Counted from the first letter of the stretch, positions 52,540-64,000 are shown. The stretch is DNA of 64,000 bases from Macrostomum hystrix (GCA_950097015.1 CATNEN010000039.1:9409501-9473500); one strand, 5' to 3'. The notes: generated by a model from the letters alone, not told the origin. Program-made: numbers and translations.

Positions 52540-54051
52540 ATGACATTTCAAAATCAAACAGCGCTGTGCAAGACCCTCCGCTACTACATTGGAGCTCGGA
52601 GAGACAGTCGAGTTCCTCAGCAGCTGAGCTTCAGGGACGGAGCTGGTGCAGTCGCGAAGATGAGGTCACAGGCGGCCAGGATTCGCAGCTTCGGCACTTC
52701 GATGACCGTCGAGTTGGCCAGGTCGATGGCATCCGCCGGGCTATTCCTGACTGCCGATGGACAAGTTCGCTGCGCATTCTGCCAAGGCAAGCTGAGCTGG
52801 AATGTGAGTGACGGAGTGTCCGTGATGCAGGCTCATGCCATCCAGTTCTCAACCTGCCCATTCGTGCTCCGGATGGACGTTGGCAATGAGACGATGGACG
52901 ATAAAGAAGCTGATCGTGCTCAACATTCGACCCAGTGCAGCGAGGCGGAAGAATCGACAGCACAGGCCTCAGCATCGGCCTCCGAGCACTCGATGGAGCA
53001 AGAGTTGCGATCGTTGGCTATGTCGGACCAGTCGGGGCGACAGAGACGACAAGCGAGCGCCTCGGAGCTGTTGGTATCTTCGTCATCGCTGTCACTGCCA
53101 CGGGCATCGACGTTGCGATCTGTCATGGAGTCCCGCGCAGTCCAAGGACTCGAAATGCTCGAGCGGGTGGCGGCTCAACTGCCGATAGAGCATCCGAACT
53201 TCATCGGCCAGAGAGACAGGCTCGAAACACTCGAGGGCGTGGAGCTTGGCGAGCCGGCAGATCAAGTTGCGTCAGCTGGGTTCTTCTCGGACCAATCCGA
53301 GACGATCCAGAATCTGGTCTGCTTCTGGTGTGACCTTCGGCTTCCAGCGACAGGAATTCAGCTGCTCGGCAACGCCTGGACAGCCCATGCAGTGTGGTCA
53401 CCGAGGTGCGGCCACCTGCTGAGCGAGCGAGGCGCCTCTTTCGTGAGAAGCGCTCGAGCGTTCGGAGGTGCAGAGTTTATTGCTCGCTTCGTGGAGTTCT
53501 CGAGCTCGAGCCCGCATCCGCAGTCGGCTCCACAGCAGCCATTGCACAGAGCTCGTCTATCGTCGAATCTGGGCATCCGATATCGCGTGGAATCTCGAGA
53601 GTTCCGCGCTCGGACTGACACTCCGGCGGCACAAAATGTGGTGCAGCTCGGCTTCTCCACAGCGGAGGTGCGCGTCGCCATTGAGCTGCGACTCATGACC
53701 ACGGGCGACGACTTCGCGACTTCTGGACTGCTTCTAGAAGCAGTGAATCGCCAGAGAGCTAAAATTTTAGATTCTAATATTGACTTGGATGAGTGCGGAG
53801 AAGATGGATTGAGACGCTTGATGCTTCCGAGTGGGTTTTTCCAGAACGTTTCGCTGCTGCGCTGCATTGTCTGCTTCTCGTCGATGCGCACTGCGCAGCT
53901 CGCACGGCCTGCTACTGCCGTGCCGAACATTTTTCTGCCGTGCGGGCATCAGCCCCGAGTGTGCTCAACCTGCGCCAGAAAGTGCAACAAGTGCCCTCAG
54001 TGTGGGACTGAGGTTTCTGGTTGTCTGTCCGTCAACTACTTGGACGAGTAG
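52540..54051 (+). CDS. IAP protein 2 (BIR-BIR-RING), paralogue of IAP 1
   Basis: 503 residues from the ATG at 52540 (MTFQNQTALCKTLRYYIGAR). It lacks the N-terminal region of about 190 residues of IAP 1. Residues about 6-395 are almost identical to IAP 1 (both BIR-like domains, one E/K change found). After ...DDFATSG the sequence departs: LLLEAVNRQRAKILDSNIDL, then a different RING, RCIVCFSSMRTAQLARPATA, IFLPCGHQPRVCSTC, CNKCPQCGTEVSG. This RING keeps C-x2-C, CGH, C-x2-C and C-x2-C, but it has a long first loop and does not resemble the cIAP-type end. An upstream exon is possible because CAAACAG precedes the shared block. Confidence 0.87.
   Translation: MTFQNQTALCKTLRYYIGARRDSRVPQQLSFRDGAGAVAKMRSQAARIRSFGTSMTVELARSMASAGLFLTADGQVRCAFCQGKLSWNVSDGVSVMQAHAIQFSTCPFVLRMDVGNETMDDKEADRAQHSTQCSEAEESTAQASASASEHSMEQELRSLAMSDQSGRQRRQASASELLVSSSSLSLPRASTLRSVMESRAVQGLEMLERVAAQLPIEHPNFIGQRDRLETLEGVELGEPADQVASAGFFSDQSETIQNLVCFWCDLRLPATGIQLLGNAWTAHAVWSPRCGHLLSERGASFVRSARAFGGAEFIARFVEFSSSSPHPQSAPQQPLHRARLSSNLGIRYRVESREFRARTDTPAAQNVVQLGFSTAEVRVAIELRLMTTGDDFATSGLLLEAVNRQRAKILDSNIDLDECGEDGLRRLMLPSGFFQNVSLLRCIVCFSSMRTAQLARPATAVPNIFLPCGHQPRVCSTCARKCNKCPQCGTEVSGCLSVNYLDE
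52560..53725. repeat. Right arm of inverted duplication (IAP core)
   Basis: Partner of 49592-50757 in reverse orientation, separated by about 1.8 kb. Confidence 0.93.
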
Positions 54052-54059
54052 TTGTTCGT

Positions 54060-57000
54060 TGCCTAGCGCACGTTCAGTTCGTTTCGGTTTCGGTTCGGTT
54101 CGGTTTCTAAATTTTCTGAATTTTCTATTCTGGGTGCGAAGTTGTTTTTCTATCCTAGTTTAATTTGCGCAAATTTTTTTCTAGCTTTTTTTATATTTTG
54201 CCACATTTTCGCAGTTTGTTTTGCATTTACTTTTCAAAAAACTATTTAAGTTCAAAATTCGAAAAATTCAAATTTTTTTTCTTGCTAAGCAACGAGTCTT
54301 AGCTTTGGTAATTTGTTTTGACATGCATTTTTGGCCACAAAAATAAATAGCTAACGATCAATAGTAAATATAGCGCTCCATAGGTAAAAGTAGGTACGCA
54401 AATTTTTCATGACCACGAGAAACTAAGGTTGATCGCGCTTCCTCTCTCTGTGCAAATTTCAGAAAGTCCAAACTGTGATCTTCCTTGAGTATATATATAA
54501 TATACATGATATCATATGTAGAGTAACATTATATACATTTTTAAAGTGTACTTAATTTGGATCAACTGATTTTGAGATCCGTAATTTTATTTACTAGGTG
54601 CAAAATAGTTGTGGAAGTATTTTTTCTTGGGCGTTTATGTACTCGTAATATGTAATTTGTATAGTTTCACTTCAATGCATGTGTAAATAAATCTGATTTG
54701 TATGCAAGCGGTAAAATGTGTGTAATAAATATATCTCACTTTTTCTTATGCAACAATTTCCAATGTATTTTATTTCCAATATGAGCTAACGTTTGAGAAT
54801 GATCCTCTGTTTTTCCAGTGCTTCTGACTTTCTTAAGTGTGATATAGCCTAAACTAAGCTATATTTAGCATGTGAGTTGTACACTATTGATGTACACTTG
54901 TACACGCACGCACTTACGCAGATGATCGTACTCTCGTATATTCTGTAGACTAATTTTAGCCGTGACGATTGGTTGGTTCCATGTTGGCATTCTAACTTTA
55001 GCAGTAAGCGCGCCTTCTAGGCCCGAACTGGCAAACATTGGAACACTATACTAAGTAGAGAATGGTATATGTTTTCAATTCTGCTTTGGCACGTTTGGTA
55101 CTTTGGTACTTTGGCACTTTGGTACGTTTTGGTGAGTAAACGTGCATTAAATTTAGTGACTTATGATTATTATCTTAGGAACATGCACATGAAAAATTTA
55201 ACAGGATCAAACTCTGTACTAGATTTATAGCAATTCGTTCGAACATTATTTTTCCTCTATGCAGTATGCACTTCAGCTATGATATATACTACTTTAAGGG
55301 AAATGTATGGAAACAAATCGCTAAATCTATTTTAGAGGCTCGTAGGTGTATTCACACACTGCGTGGCTCGTAGAATAACCAATTTAAGCCTAAAACGTTA
55401 TCTAATTCGTTATAAAAATCGATATCATAGAAATGCCAATGCGAGATTAAAGTGTATGCATGAGTTTATAGGAAAAATATGTCGTCTAAAATATTGCTTG
55501 CAATTAGTGATGAAAAAAAGCCATCTTTTGATAAAGTTTCGCTCTAACGACCCTTGTACGTCGGGATCGATTCTTCCTCCCGCGATACACTGGAACAATT
55601 TCGTCGACTGCGGAGAGAACCATAGGGCTGAACTCAAAGCTCATGCCACCGTTTACGCTGGGTGCAGCACCACCTAAAAGCAATTGTGTCACATGTGGGA
55701 GGGGTTTTCAATCGATCCTGCTGTAGGTAAGCTGAGACACACTATTCTGCGCTTATCATTGTATTGTTCGTTGCTAGAACGACTCGTGCTCACACAAATC
55801 AAGGACCCACTATAGTATAGCCATTCATTAGCTAGTCTAGTATAGAAGTACTTTATACAAAAAGAGTCCACCATCCACAGTATAGCGTTAACTTTAGCTG
55901 TATGTACATGCCTTATGGATGCGCCCATATCGCTCGGAAGCTGGCTGCTTCCAGTCAGCTATCGCGGTTTTGCCTCTCAGCTCGTGTCCCTTCAACGAGG
56001 GGTTTAGCGAAGACAAGTCGTGATAGGCTTTGCCTTAAATAATTACTAGTCAAATTGATTTAATCGAATCGCATCCAAATTTACAAGCACAATACGCGTG
56101 TACATTCATCCAAACTGTGTATAATCATCCCAAGGACCATTAGGAATAGACTCTTTTAAGTCTAGAGTCTACTCGTAGTAGTCGGTAGTCGGTCCAATTA
56201 TGGCTGGATTCATCATAAACAAATTATTTTTTATTTTTTAATAAGAAAGACGATGCAAATGTATTTTTAGTAAAAGCGATGTTACTATAAAGCTGCAGCT
56301 GAGACAGACAGACAAATTATCAAGTTCCGAGTTCCTATTTTTAGAAATGAAATAATGCTCACCGGTGTGATTATCCATTACACACACTTTGATGCCTAGG
56401 AACAACGTAAATTTATCAGAAATTTATGAAAAATCTGTTGTGCAAATACGCATTTTATTAAATGTATGAAAACAGTTTAAACCAGTTGTTTAATTTCTTG
56501 CGTAACCTTGAATCATTTCTTTTCGTTTCATACGTTACGTTTGAGATACCGCGGAGAGTACATGAAAATGTTGTTTACGTTCCTTCGCCGTTAAACTTAA
56601 AATGAAAAATCTCGTCAGTGTAGTACATAGCCAAATAGCTTAGGTTATAGGTTATAGTGCCTACTTATGCAGAGGAGCATGATTTTGAATTATTTATCCC
56701 CGCTTAATGCTTGTTATTTTAGCTAGCCTACCAATGCTAAGGCCTAGCATTGTGACCAATGTCCCATCAGAAATAAGTAGGTAGCTAAAGTAAGTTAGAA
56801 AGTGGTATGGTTTAAGGATAGGACTAGACTAGGCTCTTAGGACCTACTCTCTTCGTCTTAAAAAGCAGTGTCTTAATGAGTGTATGACTCTTAACTACTG
56901 GCCTATTCACATATGTCTTAAAAATGTACTTGTTTTTATGCAAAGATGCTAGGCCTTGCTTATGCTTTACCTACTTATACGTTATACTTAGGCCTATAGT

Positions 57001-58568
57001 ATTAGGCCAGTCTAATGTATAACTTTGACTCAGGTGTTAGACCTAGCTAGTTTCTAGCAAATGTTGTCAATAGTAGGCTGTTTAGGTCACTGATTTTTCA
57101 TGACAAATAGGCATTTTGTGACTTTTGTCATTCTTGGCTATTAGGCGGCTTAGGCCTAAGCCCTAATGGTCAGTTCACTTTTTGTGAAGTTTTTTTGTGG
57201 GAACCATAATTTTTTATGGTAGACTGCCTAAGCTAGGCCTATAGTAGGCCTAAAGTGTACATTTTCTAAGTAGCATTTGAATTAGGCCTACCATATTTGA
57301 TTCACATTCAAATAGCCTTGTAGTACGACTTGTACACGACTTGTCTTGTAGTTTATTTTTTTTCTCGATTTTAATTGAAACAAGGTTTGGTGATTTATTT
57401 ATGTTGTACTAAGAAAGGAGTAGATGACTTGCTTGCATTGAGCAATATATCGTTGAATTGAATTGAAGTCTGCTATGCACATTTTACCTATTTAAATCAA
57501 CCACACACACATGGGTGAGAAAAGCTGTGATGTAATAGATGTATAAATTCGCACTGACTGTCTTGTCAGTGGGGTTGACACAGCTATGTACATTTATCAC
57601 ATTGAAATTCTTATCAGTGTACTCACTTTTAACAAAACTGGCCCTGATGCAATCATTAAAATTGGCAGTCGTATACATGTTGACAAAACTGGCTCTGATT
57701 TTCAAACAGTTTTTTCGAATATTTAATCCCTTTAGCAATAAAGTTAAGCTTAATAAAAATATATGTATAATTGTCCCCATATTTGGCATCTTTTGGTGAA
57801 GACGAAGAGATGGTGAAAATGGTTGAGCCATTCGTGATAAAATAAATTTCATTTCACAATTTCACAAGCAAGCAACCATTTCATTTTTAGTATAGGGATT
57901 TTTGAGAAAATTGATCGCCCATATATATATATATAGATAGTTTTGAATTTTAGTATAGGGATTAGATATTTGCTAATTTATATAAAAACTTTAGGCAACC
58001 AGGGATTGCAGGGATTCATATTTGTATAAAATAGTGCATTCTGTAGTTAGCATTGTTCCAAGATGCTTTAGCTACACCTACAGCTACAAGTATTTATTTA
58101 GAGAGCTTCATAGTCAAACAAAAATTACTAATATGCTTTTTATAGTAAATTGCAATGATTTAAAATTAAATCTTTAAATAGAACAAGGACAGGCCTGATC
58201 AATTTCCATAGCATTAAGTTTTAAAGACTTGTGCATGTACAATTTAACTATATTTTGTTATTACTCAATATAGCAAATTGAATACAATTATTTATTTGTA
58301 ATTTTAGCAGATGACTTCGATGACTTGGAAATTTAGAGTTATCAGGTAAATTTTTTAAGATAAGTTCCAAATATTTTAAATCAAGGCCAACTAATATTGT
58401 GTGCTCAGAATATAAAAATCTAATTTTTTATCATTTAAATCTAATTATATTAATTAAGTTTTACTTTACATTTTCTAGCATTCACGTGATGTACTGTACA
58501 AAACATTTTTATCATAAAATATTTTGAGTTCTAAAAATATAATGCTGTGAAGGAGTTCAAATATGTTT
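54060..58568. other. Intergenic region, no gene recognised
   Basis: AT-rich. AATAAA-like signals after the IAP 2 stop (near 54342, 54688 and 54724) fit its 3' end. A short GC-richer open patch at 55540-55690 has no clear family. AGGCCTA palindromes recur at 56730-57300. Confidence 0.4.
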
Positions 58569-58571
58569 AGG

Positions 58572-58880
58572 GGGTCAGTGGCAGAGCAGTGGCTAAGATT
58601 GATTTAGGCCAAATTAAATTGGGGTGCAGCCACAAAGAGAAGGCTTAGGGGCTTGTCATGCAATTTATGCCCTTGAGGGCAAACCTCCTAGGTCCAGTGA
58701 ACTGTACACTGCCTGACAATGAGAAAGTCAGGTCGGATTTACAAACCTGTGGTAGCATATGCATATGTACAGTATCTGTGTGCGTGTGTGCTCAGGAGTC
58801 AGAAAAATTGGCAGAATTGCCTCCTCGCTGGCTGTAGGTCTAGTGTCACCAAATGATGTGCCATTGCCCGCAGCCCTCCT
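58572..58880 (+). mobile_element. SINE-A copy with internal deletion in the head
   Basis: GGGTCAGTGGCAGAGCAGTG, then a jump to GGGGTGCAGCCACAAAGAGA, CCCTTGAGGGCAAACCTCCT, CTGCCTGACAATGAGAAAGT, GTGTGCTCAGGAGTCAG, CTCGCTGGCTGTAGGTCTAG, GTGCCATTGCCCGCAGCCCT. About 400 bp upstream of the cic start codon. Confidence 0.85.
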
Positions 58881-59268
58881 TCAATTATTATTTTCACTGT
58901 AATGTTCTATGTTCAATGTTGCTCTTCTATGTTTTATGTTCTAATCTAGCAGCTTTGTTCTTGTGCCCAGTTTAGCTGGGCACAAGAACTCGCAACCAAT
59001 CAGAATAAACTACTCGTTAAGCAGATATTCACCTCTTCAACTAGTCTAACGGCTTAGCATAAGTAAAACAAAATCTCCTTTCCATTGCCTGGGCTTTTTC
59101 AGGGTTGCAGCAACAACAGCAGCGCAGTAGTTACAGAATTGAATCGCCCGGAAGTGCTGCAGAGTGTTCTGAGCCTCCTCAGATCTTGTTTTCCATTTGC
59201 AATTTGAAGGCATTATGATTTATTCTTAGTTAAAAGGACAAAAGTATTAATAATAATATATTTCAACA

Positions 59269-62200
59269 ATGAATACATTCGCAAGCATTGATGTAACGGC
59301 CTGGCGCGGGGCTCGCGTGCTGTTTTATCACGAGCCATTTGGAGCCTATCTGCCCGGCCAGTTAGTTTCATTCACGCCTGGCAACCAGCGGGCCATTGTT
59401 GAAGTGGAGGAACGCCTGGCTAGCAGTCTAGGCCTGTCTGTCACCGACTATCGCTCGGTGAAGCTGAAACTCAAGAGCGCCAGCCTAGCTGCGGGCCCTG
59501 GCGACGGCGCTGATCGTCTAACTAGCCGACAGTTTCGCGTTCCAATCGAGGACGTGGTTAGTGACGGCGCGCCGCAGCTCACTCAGCTAGCCGAAGGTCA
59601 GCTCGCCTGCGCCCAGCTGCCGCAGGAACAGGAGCCGTACGTTGGCCTCTATCGCCCAGTCATCATTGAAGGCCTGTCGCCAGCTGCCCTGCCCATGGTT
59701 AGTGTTAAACTCGGCGACCAGATACTTTCGGTGCATCGATCCCAGCTCAGACTGCTCAGGCCACCGTGGCAGGACGAGCTAGACGCTTTGGCCGCTGCAG
59801 CCACTGCCGCAGCTGTGGCCGAGTCGACAGCCACCGCGACAACAGCCTCGGCTTCTGACACCGCTGACGATTTTTCGTCTCCGCCGCCAGGCTTGGATGA
59901 CGACGATGAGTCTGGTTAGTGAGGCCACATTCATTTTGGATGCAGCCGCGGAGGGAAGGCTTGGGGATTGTCGTGCAATTTAAGCACTTAAGGGCCAACC
60001 TCCAAAGCACAGTGAGAGTGTACACTGCCTGACGATGCCTGACGAAAGTCAGGGCAGATGTACACACCTACGTGAGTGTGTTCTCAGGAGTCAACGAAAT
60101 GGGCAGAATTGCCTCCTCGCTGGCTGCGGGTCTATTGTCAACAAATGATGTGTCATTGCCCGCAGCCCTCATGCAAATAATAAAGTAAATTTTATTATTA
60201 TTGTGCCTTGCTAATTGGCCCTTCTGGGGCGTAAATTGAACGACCTCTCCACAGTGGATTCGAGCTCGAGACCTTATTGCAAAATTGCCCTGCAAAATAA
60301 ATTCATAAAATACGTTCCTTAAAAAATACATTAGCTGGGACAGATACTAGGGTGGGAGTTTCGGCCTCGCCAGTCCACGGACTGAACAGCTGTACACAGC
60401 CATCGCTGCGACTGTGCCACTGGCTTTAAATTCGGCTTGGTCCAAATAGGTTCTCACAATCAAACAGCGGCATGAGAAAAATCCAACAGACTTGAAGAAG
60501 CTTCCATGAGATTAGATCGATGCCTTAACAAGCACACCTGCGCCTCCGGTTATCTTCAGGTGCTTGTCTGCAGTTATAATATTTTGCGGTTCTTTCAGTT
60601 TGCAAATCTTCTGTTTTCTTTTGGCTTTGAATCAAACGAAAAAAAAAATAATTAAAGGCACCAAATTGTATTTTTTTCTCTTGAAAAATAGGCTTTTATG
60701 ATTTCCCACAAACGCTTTGCTAGTTTATCACCATGCCTGCTCACTGCCTGCTCACAACCCTAGTATATGTTGCCTAGAAGAGATTAGTAAAAAAACTGGT
60801 GAGTTACGCTAGATTGCTTTTCAGTCGTTAAGATAGAAATTTATCCATTTTGTAGATGTTTTCGATTCGCTCTCTCTCATTCTATAGGTAGCTGTCCTCA
60901 AAGGTGCTGTTCGGGATTAAAGCAAATCAAATTTTATCGCAGGCAACCAAAATCCTAAAATCAATTACGCTCGTAAAAGACCAGGAAATGAAAAAATCTA
61001 TTGCGTTCCCCAAAATCATTAAAGTAATTAAAACACACGGATTCAATAAAGCGGTCGATATCCTCAAAATTACAAAGGCAGCCTATATTATAGAAATTCT
61101 AAGAAGCAATAAATTATCCTATATCAATCAATCGATGATCCCATAACAAGTTATCAATTATCCCATGACAAGCAATCAAATTATCCCAGCCAGTGACAAG
61201 CAATTAAATTATCCCAGCCAGTGACAAGCAATCAAATTATCCCAGCCAGTGACAAGCAATTAAATTATCCCAGCCAGTGACTAACAATCAAATTATCCCA
61301 GCCAGTGACAAACAATCAAATTATCCCAGCCAGTGACAAGCAATTAAATTATCCCAGCCAGTGACTAGCAATCAAATTATCCCAGCCAGTGACAAACAAT
61401 CAAATTATCCCAGCCAGTGACAAGCAATCAAATTATCCCAGCCAGTGACTAGCAATCAAATTATCCCAGCCAGTGACAAGCAATCAAATTATCCCAGCCA
61501 GTGACAAACAATCAAATTATCCCAGCCAGTGACAAGCAATTAAATTATCCCAGCCAGTGACAAGCAATTAAATTATCCCAGCCAGTGACAAGCAATCAAA
61601 TTATCCCAGCCAGTGACAAGCAATTAAATTATCCCAGCCAGTGACAAGCAATCAAATTATCCCAGCCAGTGACTAGCAATCAAATTATCCCAGCCAGTGA
61701 CAAGCAATCAAATTATCCCAGCCAGTGACAAGCAATCAAATTATCCCAGCCAGTGACAAGCAATTAAATTATCCCAGCCAGTGACAAGCAATCAAATTAT
61801 CCCAGCCAGTGACAAGCAATTAAATTATCCCAGCCAGTGACAAGCAATCAAATTATCCCAGCCAGTGACAAGCAATTAAATTATCCCAGCCAGTGACAAG
61901 CAATTAAATTATCCCAGCCAGTGACAAGCAATCAAATTATCCCAGCCAGTGACAAGCAATTAAATTATCCCAGCCAGTGACTAGCAATCAAATTATCCCA
62001 GCCAGTGACAAGCAATTAAATTATCCCAGCCAGTGACAAGCAATCAAATTATCCCAGCCAGTGACAAGCAATTAAATTATCCCAGCCAGTGACAAGCAAT
62101 TATATTATCTCAGCCAGTGACAAGCAATCTCCCTGTCTTGCCAGACTGCGATCCCCAGCAGGGTTCGAGCCGCGTCACCAAGGGCGCAGTGGTGTGGACT

Positions 62201-63384
62201 CCGGCCGGCGTTAAGAAGAAATTCAACGGCAAGCAGTGGCGCCGACTGTGCAGCGCGGACGGCTGTTCCAAGGAGAGCCAGCGCCGCGGCTTCTGCTCCA
62301 GGCACCTCAGCCAGAAGGGCAAGGCGAACAAGTAAGCGGTGTGTTGGCAGTTGTTCTGTCTGACTGATTTACTTCAGAAAACTCATTCTCATTCGCAGGT
62401 ACCAGCGTCCCCTAGAGCCTTGGGCGGCTGGTCTTACACCAAACTCCTCGAATTCAGCTGCCGCCGCCGCTACGACCGCCAGCACGTCTCCAGCCGCAGC
62501 TCCATTCACCACAGCTGCGCCACCCACGCAGTCTTTTGTCAACTTCATCGCTGCTTCAGTGTCGTCGATTTCAACTGGGCAGCTGCCGCTTATGCAGCAG
62601 CAGCAAGTGATTCTTCCTCCGTCTTGCACCAGTCTGCTTCCGATCCTGGAATCCGAACTCAGGCACGAGCCAAACCAGCAGCAGCAGATGCCTCCAACCC
62701 TGTCTATGGAGACTTTGGCAGCCGCAGCAGCTGTAGCCAGCGTTGACAATCAGCAGCCACTTCCCCATTTCGCTGCTCCTGAACCACCCAGTCTGGCGAA
62801 GATTTCTGAGGGCTCAACAGTTCCCGCAGATCCTCCCGCCGCTACAGAAGCTGCGGCGGATACAATTGAAGATGAAGACGACGTCTTCCAGCAGCCGGAG
62901 AAGCCGCGCGACTCTCACACCGGTGGCAAGTCTCAGCAACAGTCTGAGCACATTCGCAGGCCTATGAATGCTTTCATCCTGTTCAGCAAGCGCAACCGAG
63001 CCCGCGTACAGGAGGAAAACCCCGGCCTTGACAACCGGGCAGTGAGCAAAATCCTTGGCGAGCTGTGGTACAACCTGTCCAAAACAGATCGTGAGCAGTA
63101 CAACAATTTAGCTAGCCAGGTGAAATCTGAGCACTTCCGGCAGAATCCCAACTTCCGCTGGTCCTCGTCTGCTAAGGAGCGACGCCGATCCGAGTCCGCC
63201 TCGGCCGCTGTTTCAATTCAAGCCTCAGCAGGCGGCGGCGTCGGTGGTGCTAGCAACGGCAGCGATAACAATCTGCGCCTACTGGCCGACGCTGCCGTGG
63301 CTCAGGCTCACCAAAGTGCCTCATCGTCTAGAGGCACTCCGCCGCATCAGCCGCCGCCAAAGTTTCGACGAATGTCCGAGCACC

Positions 63385-63427
<43 letters not shown>

Positions 63428-64000
63428 CAGCTTCCAGCTCTACTCAAGCGGCTGCGGCGCCATCTTGGTTCCCACCACCGTGCAGCCCAGTCTTCTCAGC
63501 ATCACTGATCAGCATCATCATCAGCAGCATCAGCAGCCATCGCCTCTTGAGTCGCCGTCGGCGTTCACGCACTTTGTACTTCGCCGCAACCCGGCGCAGC
63601 CAGTGCAGCATCATCACAGCGACACTTCAACTGTGTCCTCATCAGGCTGCAATGACGAACAACTGGTATCTCGCAGCGGCGGCGGCGGTGGCGGCAGCAG
63701 CAGCAGCAGCACGCACAACAGCGGCGGCAACAACAGCAATAAGCGTCGCGAGAGACCTGCCCCGTTGCAGCTCTCACCGACCATTATTAGCGGCGTTAGC
63801 AACAGTGTCTCCGCCAATAACAATTCCATCTGTGCCCGCAACAATAATGAAACTTCCTCAGACTCGCAGCCCACCGAGGAGGCTAAAAGTACACCCGACG
63901 GAATCTTCAAGCGTCAATTAGATGTGACTACAAAATCAGTGCTCACTGAGGTGGACTTCGGTCGCAAATTCAGCCACCTGCCCGAGTTTCAACCTGGCGT
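59269..64000 (+). CDS. cic: Capicua (cic) transcriptional repressor, 5' part; continues past right edge
   Basis: Capicua is an HMG-box repressor downstream of RTK/Ras/MAPK signalling. Exons 59269-59914, 62145-62331 and 62399 to the edge join in phases 1 and 2. Exon A codes the N-terminal domain of the long isoform ([38 protein letters not shown]). Exon B codes the conserved [20 protein letters not shown] segment and a C-x4-C-x9-C-x2-H zinc motif ([20 protein letters not shown]). Exon C codes an Ala/Ser/Gln-rich region, the HMG box at about 62949-63165 ([38 protein letters not shown]), a Gln/Ser/His-rich linker, and at the edge [16 protein letters not shown], which is the start of the C1 motif that cooperates with the HMG box in DNA binding. 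Exon C stays open to base 64000. The HMG box is more diverged from human than usual. Confidence 0.95.
59921..60205 (+). mobile_element. SINE-A copy, 5' truncated, touching the cic exon A donor
   Basis: After TCTG|GTTAGT the sequence becomes GAGGCCACATTCATTTTGGA, the internal part of family A, then CAGCCGCGGAGGGAAGGCTT, AGGGCCAACCTCCAAAGCAC and TCGCTGGCTGCGGGTCTATT, ending with TTATTATTATT. It lies in the cic intron, sense orientation. Confidence 0.88.
60206..60460. mobile_element. Fragments of SINE-A (minus) and SINE-B (plus)
   Basis: 60206-60275 (GTGCCTTGCTAATTGGCCCT, GTGGATTCGAGCTCGAGACC) is a reverse family-A piece. 60330-60450 (TTAGCTGGGACAGATACTAG, CCAGTCCACGGACTGAACAG) is a decayed family-B body. 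In the cic intron; 60460-61150 shows nothing further recognisable. Confidence 0.6.
61150..62130. repeat. 28-bp minisatellite, about 34 copies, in cic intron
   Basis: The unit is AAATTATCCCAGCCAGTGAC plus AAGCAATT, with AAGCAATC and TAGCAATC variants. The array runs until 62129, and the exon B acceptor (CTCCCTGTCTTGCCAG) follows almost at once at 62144. Confidence 0.97.

Noticed and set aside
55504-55692. Short minus-strand ORF with VVRAKLYQK, faintly like ribosomal protein L19
   Set aside because: Only about 60 codons, no confirmed neighbouring exon, and the match is too short to separate from chance.
57484-57852. 122-codon minus-strand ORF and overlapping plus-strand ORF
   Set aside because: AT-rich, partly made of an internal repeat (ACAAAACTGGC(C/T)CTGAT), no family signal.
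60904-61146. 80-codon Lys/Ile-rich ORF in the cic intron
   Set aside because: AT-rich, ends in the minisatellite and has no recognisable domain.
61150-62130. Regular 28-bp repeats that look like a CRISPR array
   Set aside because: Units are directly adjacent with no unique spacers, and the genome is eukaryotic.

Overview
The window is animal genomic DNA. Coding exons are GC-rich and are split by GT-AG introns, and they sit in AT-richer sequence full of tRNA-derived SINEs and minisatellites. The recognisable genes are a spectraplakin, capicua, TXNDC15, IAP proteins and TNF-receptor-like proteins, which points to a bilaterian. TXNDC15 is not, to my knowledge, a fly or worm gene, and the conserved domains are quite diverged, so a fast-evolving non-model invertebrate (perhaps a lophotrochozoan or flatworm) is my best guess. 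The species cannot be fixed from the sequence.

Region 1-24948 (minus strand) is one large spectraplakin gene (MACF1/dystonin/Short stop family). I could build 14 exons. They encode an actin-binding CH1-CH2 pair, a plakin domain of spectrin-like helices with an SH3-like insert, and then a long plectin-type repeat region that runs off the left edge. The last exon holds eight diverged 50-residue repeats, a linker, and at least 15 nearly identical repeats in 300-bp units. One unit carries a 1-nt insertion. The 9.4-kb intron between CH1 and CH2 holds two candidate alternative first exons, one coding a membrane segment, plus several satellites.

Region 25-43 kb (plus strand) has a decayed mariner-type transposase fragment (25.8-26.1 kb, minus), an unrecognised four-exon coiled-coil gene (30.0-32.7 kb), TXNDC15 (37.6-39.0 kb), and a glutamine-rich zinc-finger-like gene (41.0-42.0 kb).

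Region 44-54 kb is a compact cluster. It holds two small TNF-receptor-like membrane proteins with one cysteine-rich domain (one with an intron, one without), then two IAP (BIR-BIR-RING) genes arranged head to head. The IAP genes share a nearly identical inverted core of about 1.17 kb but carry different RING ends. In animals IAPs act downstream of TNF receptors, so the linkage is suggestive. A fold-back transposable element with terminal inverted repeats lies between the two receptor genes.

Region 59.3-64 kb (plus) is the 5' part of capicua (cic): the long-isoform N-terminal domain, the zinc-motif segment, the HMG box, and the start of the C1 motif at the right edge. Its 2.2-kb intron is framed by a SINE touching the splice donor and a 28-bp minisatellite ending about 20 bp before the acceptor. 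Exon boundaries given here come from splice signals, reading phase and family alignment by eye, not from transcripts.
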